Assembly: GCA_027488375.1 (NCBI GenBank)
Contig: JAIYBW010000004.1
Coordinates: forward strand, 310,001-374,000
Direction: 5' to 3'
DNA: 64,000 nt
DNA from: Pseudomonadota bacterium
GTDB taxonomy: Bacteria > Bdellovibrionota > Bacteriovoracia > Bacteriovoracales > Bacteriovoracaceae
The notes below the pieces were generated by a model. That model searched no databases and was not told the DNA's origin. It saw nothing but the letters and a program-made list of their open reading frames with translations. Below are positions 59,475-64,000 of the stretch, piece after piece. Each line of letters starts with the position of its first letter. Positions within the stretch are counted from its first letter, which is position 1. A program made the position numbers and the translations under genes.

Positions 59475-60041
59475 ATGATCTCGTATAATCAAAAAGGTTA
59501 TTTTATTTATCATACTTCTCAAGGTCCTTCAGTGGCCTTGAAGGACATGTTGCAATTTATTAGGAGCCAATCAAAATCAAAGGCACCTCAGTTTGCTCAT
59601 GTGGAAGGCGAAACCTCTCTTATCCCTCATTTAAGCCTCTGGGAAAATCTCCACGTTGTGACTGGTGGCCATAGCTGGAGTGAAATAGTTTCTTCCATTG
59701 AGACTGAACTACAGCCACTTTTTAATCTGATACAGAATCCAAATATTCAAAGTCAAAAGGCTTCAGCTTGGGAGAGGTTAACCGTTGGCCTGATTAAAGC
59801 AAGTTTGATGAAGACTCCGAATATACTTATTGAGATTTGTGAAGAAGAACATAGTGAAATGAATCTGATGAACTTTAAAAAAGTTCTGAATCAACTGGCC
59901 CAAAATAAAGTCATCTTTTTGGCGACGAAAAAACCCGATGAATGGGTGAATGATGCCCAGTACCTCGTTCGAAGGTCTGGTTATGAATTTGTGGTTGAAA
60001 ATCTGATCGAAAATAAAATCAAAAAATCTAAGATTGCTTAG
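59475..60041 (+). CDS. Degenerate ABC-ATPase-like protein without Walker A
   Basis: The 188-aa protein resembles the second half of an ABC ATPase: LIPHLSLWENLHVVTGG (Q-loop region), ASAWERLTVGLIKASLMKTPNILIEICEE (signature-helix and Walker-B region with LIEICEE), then LNQLAQNKVIFLATKKPDEW (His-loop-like region). No Walker A GxxGxGKST is found. It may be a pseudo-ATPase or an ATP-independent regulator. No transporter partner is adjacent. The 3' end overlaps the converging gene by 14 nt. Confidence 0.6.
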   Translation: MISYNQKGYFIYHTSQGPSVALKDMLQFIRSQSKSKAPQFAHVEGETSLIPHLSLWENLHVVTGGHSWSEIVSSIETELQPLFNLIQNPNIQSQKASAWERLTVGLIKASLMKTPNILIEICEEEHSEMNLMNFKKVLNQLAQNKVIFLATKKPDEWVNDAQYLVRRSGYEFVVENLIENKIKKSKIA

Positions 60042-61008
60042 TCCTAACTGAACAGTTTATTTTAATCGCTGTTGTCGTGAATTTATTCATAGGCTTGACC
60101 CTAATCTGAAGATCAAGAGCACCAATTTTTATTTCAACAGAAGATGTCTGATGAAACTCAAGAAGTTTAACATCCTGAAGATGAGGAATAACATCAGAGT
60201 AAGAATGGATCTCTACAATTGAAGAACCTTGAGTCTTGAATTGATGAAAACAAATCACTTGTAAAATATCTGGATGACTAAAACCAAGAAGAGGTGCCAA
60301 AGAATCTATGAATTTTTCCTTATCTTGATTTAAGGCCATTGAGAGGATTTGATGCATTTGAGAAGCAACTCTTGCGTAAAAGGTCTTTAAACAATCTCGC
60401 TCAGATTCATTGAGCTCACCTGGTAGCTCTGATTTTCCTTTTGAAACCCAAAAGGAAAAATGACCAGGATATTCCCAATCATTAAGTGCATGGAGCTCAT
60501 GGCCTAACCGCTCAAATTCAAGATCAACAAATTTATTAAAATTCTCTTGATGCTCTTGGGATAAAAATGAAAAATAAGTCAAAAAGAAACTTTTAATCCC
60601 CCCACTTTTTGTATTCACAAAAGAATTCATTTTATTCAACTTCAGGCTTAATGCTTTAGGTCCTTGTGACGTTTCAATCAGAATATCTGCTTCTGAGAAA
60701 TCTTGGGATAGAGTAGATTGAGAAAACTTCCCTCTTAAACGAGGAGCTCGAGGGATCTCATTAAAATAGCTGCTAAGCTTCTCTACTGTAAAATCAGCAG
60801 AGGCAAATAAAAAAGAAAGCATTTCAGGGTAAAACTGCCTGACTAATTGATCTTGTTGCCCCAAAACTTTGAGATAATTTTGATCAATCGTTGTTAAGAA
60901 TTGAAGTTCTTCCTGATTGAGCGATGCTAATTTTTTTGAAACAAGAAATTCAAAAAGGGAGCCTTTAATTTCATTAAAAAGAGCTTCTTTTGAAATTTTT
61001 TGCGACAT
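60028..61008 (-). CDS. Unknown protein, possible nuclease-like fold
   Basis: The 326-aa protein has DFSEADILIETSQGPKALSLKLNKMNSFVNTKSGGIKSFF, where AD...SLK spacing resembles the D...(S)xK site of some PD-(D/E)xK nucleases (HaeIII-type restriction enzymes); the match is weak. The rest is helical with no further motif. It begins 3 nt after gsk on the same strand and may share its transcript. Confidence 0.5.
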   Translation of the reverse strand: MSQKISKEALFNEIKGSLFEFLVSKKLASLNQEELQFLTTIDQNYLKVLGQQDQLVRQFYPEMLSFLFASADFTVEKLSSYFNEIPRAPRLRGKFSQSTLSQDFSEADILIETSQGPKALSLKLNKMNSFVNTKSGGIKSFFLTYFSFLSQEHQENFNKFVDLEFERLGHELHALNDWEYPGHFSFWVSKGKSELPGELNESERDCLKTFYARVASQMHQILSMALNQDKEKFIDSLAPLLGFSHPDILQVICFHQFKTQGSSIVEIHSYSDVIPHLQDVKLLEFHQTSSVEIKIGALDLQIRVKPMNKFTTTAIKINCSVRTKQS

Positions 61009-61011
61009 AGG

Positions 61012-62310
61012 TTATTTGGCCCAATAGGCTTCTTCTAGGCCATCTTCTCTTTCTGGTAATCCTCTAAGTAAACGGGGAGAGTTTTGACTGAGTACTTCAA
61101 ATGAAACCCTATTCGCATATTTACTAATCTGAGAGATGGAAGAATAAGACAAAAACCGAGCAGCGTGCTTAGGTGAATTTGGTATTTTTTGGCGATGATA
61201 CAGATTGGCCGCTAAGTCGTGTAAAACGGCTGCAAGAGCTGCATCCCCCGCTCCATTCGTATTTTTGATGGTCATAGGGCCACCGCGGAATGGATTAATA
61301 TGAGTGTAGACCTTAGTTGGATCACTACAGTCTTGCCTCATCATGGCCCGGGAATATTCAAACTTATTATATTCAACGATAGATTTTGTATGAAGTGGCT
61401 CTTTTGTAGGCCTTGCCACTGAAGAATCAGTCAAAGCGCCTATATATAAACCTCGTGCACCAACTGTTAAAAGCACCATATCACAAATATCTAAGACTTT
61501 TTCAGCGGCCAGGAGTGGATCTTTGATACCGGTAAAAGTGAGAGCTTCAGCTTCATTCATGGCCACGACAGAAACGTATTTTGGGATAAAATCGAGAAGC
61601 ATTTCTTTTTTTTCTTCAACTAAACCACTCGTGCCTAGTGATAAAACAACTGGAACATTGGCCGCTTTAGCAATTTCGACAGCTCGAAAAGTGGATTTGG
61701 CCAAAGGAGCATTCTCATCTCTAAAAGTATAGGCAGAAACCAGAAGGGCCGCAGACTTTTGAATGATTTCTACAGGTAAATAATCTGGAGAAAGGTCATT
61801 CATGCAACCTTTAGATATAGCAAAAGTTCTTTCTCCATCTGGGGAGACAAAACACAGGGCCCGCCCCATCGGACGTGGGCATGGCTGTAAATAAGTGAGG
61901 TTCACTTTTGAGCTGGTATTACAGATATACTTAAAGGCGTAGTCACCAACTTCAATATTTTTATTGATTGTTCCAAGAGCAACTGAAGGAGAATCTGAAA
62001 GGATTGAAAAATTATGAAGTGTATTACCAACAGCTCCACCAGGAAACTCTCCTGTGATACGAGAAGCCTTCTTTTGCTCCCAGTAAATTGATTCAGCAAG
62101 ATCATCATCAATAATAAAGGATTCACCTTTTTTGAAATGATGCTTTTCTAAAAACTCATCACTCACAGGAATCTCAATATCGACTAAGAGCTGATCGATA
62201 CCCACAACATAAACATTCCCAGGACGATTAATTTCACCATCAAATGAACTCCGGTGCTTTTCTTCAACTGGGAAATAGTGCTTAGTGTTGCGACGTCCGG
62301 GGAATTTCAT
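61012..62310 (-). CDS. gsk: Inosine-guanosine kinase
   Basis: The 432-aa PfkB-family kinase aligns with enterobacterial Gsk through its length: MKFPGRRNTKHYFPV, VVGIDQLLVDIE, GEFPGGAVGNTLHNFSIL, CNTSSKVNLTYLQ, AMNEAEALTFTGIKDPLLA, the catalytic NTNGAGDAALAAVLHD (anion hole and base Asp) and LPEREDGLEEAYWAK at the end. It phosphorylates guanosine and inosine in purine salvage. GAGG precedes ATG 62310; an earlier TTG is only part of that site. Confidence 0.93.
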   Translation of the reverse strand: MKFPGRRNTKHYFPVEEKHRSSFDGEINRPGNVYVVGIDQLLVDIEIPVSDEFLEKHHFKKGESFIIDDDLAESIYWEQKKASRITGEFPGGAVGNTLHNFSILSDSPSVALGTINKNIEVGDYAFKYICNTSSKVNLTYLQPCPRPMGRALCFVSPDGERTFAISKGCMNDLSPDYLPVEIIQKSAALLVSAYTFRDENAPLAKSTFRAVEIAKAANVPVVLSLGTSGLVEEKKEMLLDFIPKYVSVVAMNEAEALTFTGIKDPLLAAEKVLDICDMVLLTVGARGLYIGALTDSSVARPTKEPLHTKSIVEYNKFEYSRAMMRQDCSDPTKVYTHINPFRGGPMTIKNTNGAGDAALAAVLHDLAANLYHRQKIPNSPKHAARFLSYSSISQISKYANRVSFEVLSQNSPRLLRGLPEREDGLEEAYWAK

Positions 62311-62412
62311 GATCTTAAACCTCAATTTTTAGATGAAGTCTTATAGCGAATTGGGATGATTTTAGGAAGAGATCCATGGACTGAATTAGATGTTTTATGG
62401 TAATTTTTTCAT

Positions 62413-63228
62413 ATGTTTAAGCTTGATCACCCCCAAAAAAATCCTATTTTTGATTATTATGCCCCCCTAGGGACTGAATTTCGAGGCCTGATTTCTATTC
62501 CTCACTCTGGAGAGATCATTCCTTCAGAATTTATCTCTTACCTTAGTTCTGATGAGAGGGCCTACAAAGAGGACGTGGACTTTAAAGTTAATGAGCTCAT
62601 CGATATAAAAAAAATCCAAGAAGCTGGCATCGGTGTACTCGTCGCCCATGTTCATCGAATTTGTGTTGATTTGAATAGATCAGAAAATAATTCAATTCTT
62701 TTTTGGAAAGATAATACCCAGGGAAAAAAACTCGTCATCAAAGACCCGGCCCAAGATTTTATTGAAGAAATGATCACCACTTATCACAGACCTTATTTTG
62801 AAATAATGAAGGCGATTATCAAAGATCTTGAAGCGAAGAAATCGGGACTGGTTTCTATGATCGATCTTCATAGTATGCCTTCAAAACCAACCGAATATCA
62901 CATGAAGCAAAATCCAAAACAAAAAACTCACCGGCCGGATTTTTGTTTAAGTGATCGCCATGGCAAGACATGCCGACCTGAATTTATTGAATTTTTCCAT
63001 CATAATCTGACCCAGTCAGATTATGAGTGCACATTTAATGACCCCTATATCGGTGGCTATGTGACAGAATATGTGGACCAATTCAGAACAAATAATATTC
63101 AAATTGAAATTAATCGCTCCATATACATGGATGAAAATAAAAAAGTATTAAGTGAACTGAAAGTAGAACAACTAAAGCCCAATTTAACATCTACTTTAAT
63201 AAAAGGTTTTGAGAAGTTTGATACTTAA
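62413..63228 (+). CDS. N-formylglutamate amidohydrolase-family protein
   Basis: The 271-aa protein matches the FGase family: GLISIPHSGEIIPSEFI (first His), DFKVNELID, VHRICVDLNRSE, MIDLHSMPSKP (Asp-x-His pair), FSL-like CLSDRHGKTC, and the late IQIEINRSIYMDE. The conserved metal His and DLH residues are present. Members hydrolyse N-formylglutamate or other N-acyl amides; role here unknown. It is adjacent to and divergent from gsk. Confidence 0.82.
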   Translation: MFKLDHPQKNPIFDYYAPLGTEFRGLISIPHSGEIIPSEFISYLSSDERAYKEDVDFKVNELIDIKKIQEAGIGVLVAHVHRICVDLNRSENNSILFWKDNTQGKKLVIKDPAQDFIEEMITTYHRPYFEIMKAIIKDLEAKKSGLVSMIDLHSMPSKPTEYHMKQNPKQKTHRPDFCLSDRHGKTCRPEFIEFFHHNLTQSDYECTFNDPYIGGYVTEYVDQFRTNNIQIEINRSIYMDENKKVLSELKVEQLKPNLTSTLIKGFEKFDT

Positions 63229-63920
63229 TGGACAATCATTTCATCTGACTGATCAAGCTTCTTTTCTTTAGCCTTTTTTAAATACATCTCCATTTTCTCA
63301 TCTGGAGTTAATTCTTTTTTTACTGGCGGCTTTTTACTCTCTTCATTGGCCTTTAAGAGATTATCTCTTTGCTCGATTTCAATATTTCGTTGAAGAAGAA
63401 TTTCAGGATCGTCACTCTCCATGACATCCTTTCTCGTGGTAAATGTTTTACCATATTTTTTGAAGGCATATTGATAAAGAGTCCTCAATTGCTTTTTGGT
63501 ATTTTGTCCCCTCTCGAGGTAATAAATCATTTCCTTAATCAGTTCAACATTGCTCGTATTCTGTGACCAAGCCGAAAAAAGATAAAGCATCCCCTCTTGA
63601 TCAACCTGACGAGCATAATTTAATTGTTTAAATTCAGTATACAATAAGCGACCTACTGATTCATCCTTTGAACTAAAACTTATGCTTTGAAGAAATTTAG
63701 ATCGCAATTTCATGGATTCTGGATTTCTGATTTCAGATTTTAATACATATGAAAAGAGATTCCCTCTATTTTGCAGGATAACCAGCTCAACTTTATAATC
63801 TTTATCATTAGAAACCAGCTCGATGAGCGCCAATTTGCCATCCTTGAGTAAACCATATCTCAGAGTTTCTTTAGGTAAGAGCTTAGATCTCAAATGTAAA
63901 ATATATAAATCATAAATCAT
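63225..63920 (-). CDS. Hypothetical charged protein
   Basis: The 231-aa protein has a strand-rich N-terminal part (RYGLLKDGKLALIELVSNDKDYKVELVILQNRGNLF) and a long charged C-terminal helix (PPVKKELTPDEKMEMYLKKAKEKKLDQSDE). The centre is helical (LIKEMIYYLERGQNTKKQLRTLYQYAFKKYG). No signal peptide or known motif. Function unknown; it converges with the amidohydrolase gene by a 4-nt overlap. Confidence 0.55.
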   Translation of the reverse strand: MIYDLYILHLRSKLLPKETLRYGLLKDGKLALIELVSNDKDYKVELVILQNRGNLFSYVLKSEIRNPESMKLRSKFLQSISFSSKDESVGRLLYTEFKQLNYARQVDQEGMLYLFSAWSQNTSNVELIKEMIYYLERGQNTKKQLRTLYQYAFKKYGKTFTTRKDVMESDDPEILLQRNIEIEQRDNLLKANEESKKPPVKKELTPDEKMEMYLKKAKEKKLDQSDEMIVH

Positions 63921-63973
63921 GTCGTCGTGACTCTTCGTCCCTGGTATAATTTTAAATTGAAATAGATCTTTCC

Positions 63974-64000
63974 ATGTCTCATCACGACTCTTTTTTCTTA
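63974..64000 (+). CDS. Possible start of a truncated plus-strand gene
   Basis: An ATG opens MSHHDSFFL up to the window edge, with TATAAT at 63945-63950 about 24 nt upstream but no good -35. Too little is visible for a function, and it may not be a gene. Confidence 0.3.

Noticed and set aside
1-64000. CRISPR array or rRNA genes
   Set aside because: No regularly spaced direct repeats with unique spacers and no rRNA-like stretches were seen.

Overview
The window looks like about 64 kb of chromosome from an AT-rich Gram-negative bacterium, probably a Bdellovibrio-and-like organism (Bdellovibrionota, perhaps the Bacteriovorax/Peredibacter side). This placement is inferred from gene content: many small signal-peptide proteins, outer-membrane barrels, a protein-glutaminase-like secreted enzyme, several degenerate signalling proteins and dense gene packing with ATGA/GTGA overlaps. 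No marker such as 16S rRNA is present to confirm it.

Layout. 1-13.8 kb: secreted phospholipase-D-like protein, amino-sugar permease plus BadF-type kinase, a sugar-phosphate-isomerase-like cupin, a secreted GH5 mannanase coupled to an SGNH esterase, a beta-barrel, a group II PLP decarboxylase, a second SGNH esterase, a START-like protein and a porin. 13.9-19.5 kb: a chemotaxis-type operon (cheA-cheW-mcp-cheR/cheB fusion) with no receiver domain anywhere in it. 19.7-24.5 kb: a cysteine-dioxygenase-like cupin, a GlcG/HbpS-type protein overlapping a GAF-PAS histidine kinase, and a degenerate receiver/HD-GYP protein. 24.5-33.4 kb: a 1220-aa GLUG-repeat lipoprotein, a FecR protein (apparently starting at ATT) with a TPR/barrel partner, and a protein-glutaminase-like enzyme.

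33.4-41.9 kb is the most unusual part. It is a tightly packed minus-strand gene set around an 87-aa protein whose N-terminal 37 residues have no proline and whose last 50 residues hold 17 Pro and 10 Gly. Around it are two cysteine-dioxygenase-like cupins, a JmjC/cupin_8 oxygenase, a small 2OG-Fe(II)-oxygenase-like protein, a divergent PqqD-like (RiPP recognition element) protein, a GT4 glycosyltransferase and an unknown protein. Two related secreted proteins follow downstream. I propose an undescribed RiPP-like system in which a Pro/Gly-rich core is oxidised and perhaps glycosylated.

46.26-55.09 kb is an integrative element inserted in the 3' end of a tRNA-Leu(GAG) gene. It is bounded by a 19-bp direct repeat and carries a tyrosine integrase, an excisionase-like protein, a replication-relaxation-type protein flanked by two large perfect inverted repeats, HigBA-like and RHH/Doc toxin-antitoxin modules, and a set of small secreted proteins. 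Just outside it lies an orphan RHH antitoxin whose Doc partner appears reduced to an 8-codon stub. 55.2-64 kb returns to conserved genes: mnmA and an altered mnmA paralogue, an M28-like pseudo-peptidase, gsk, an N-formylglutamate-amidohydrolase-like protein, and several proteins I do not recognise.
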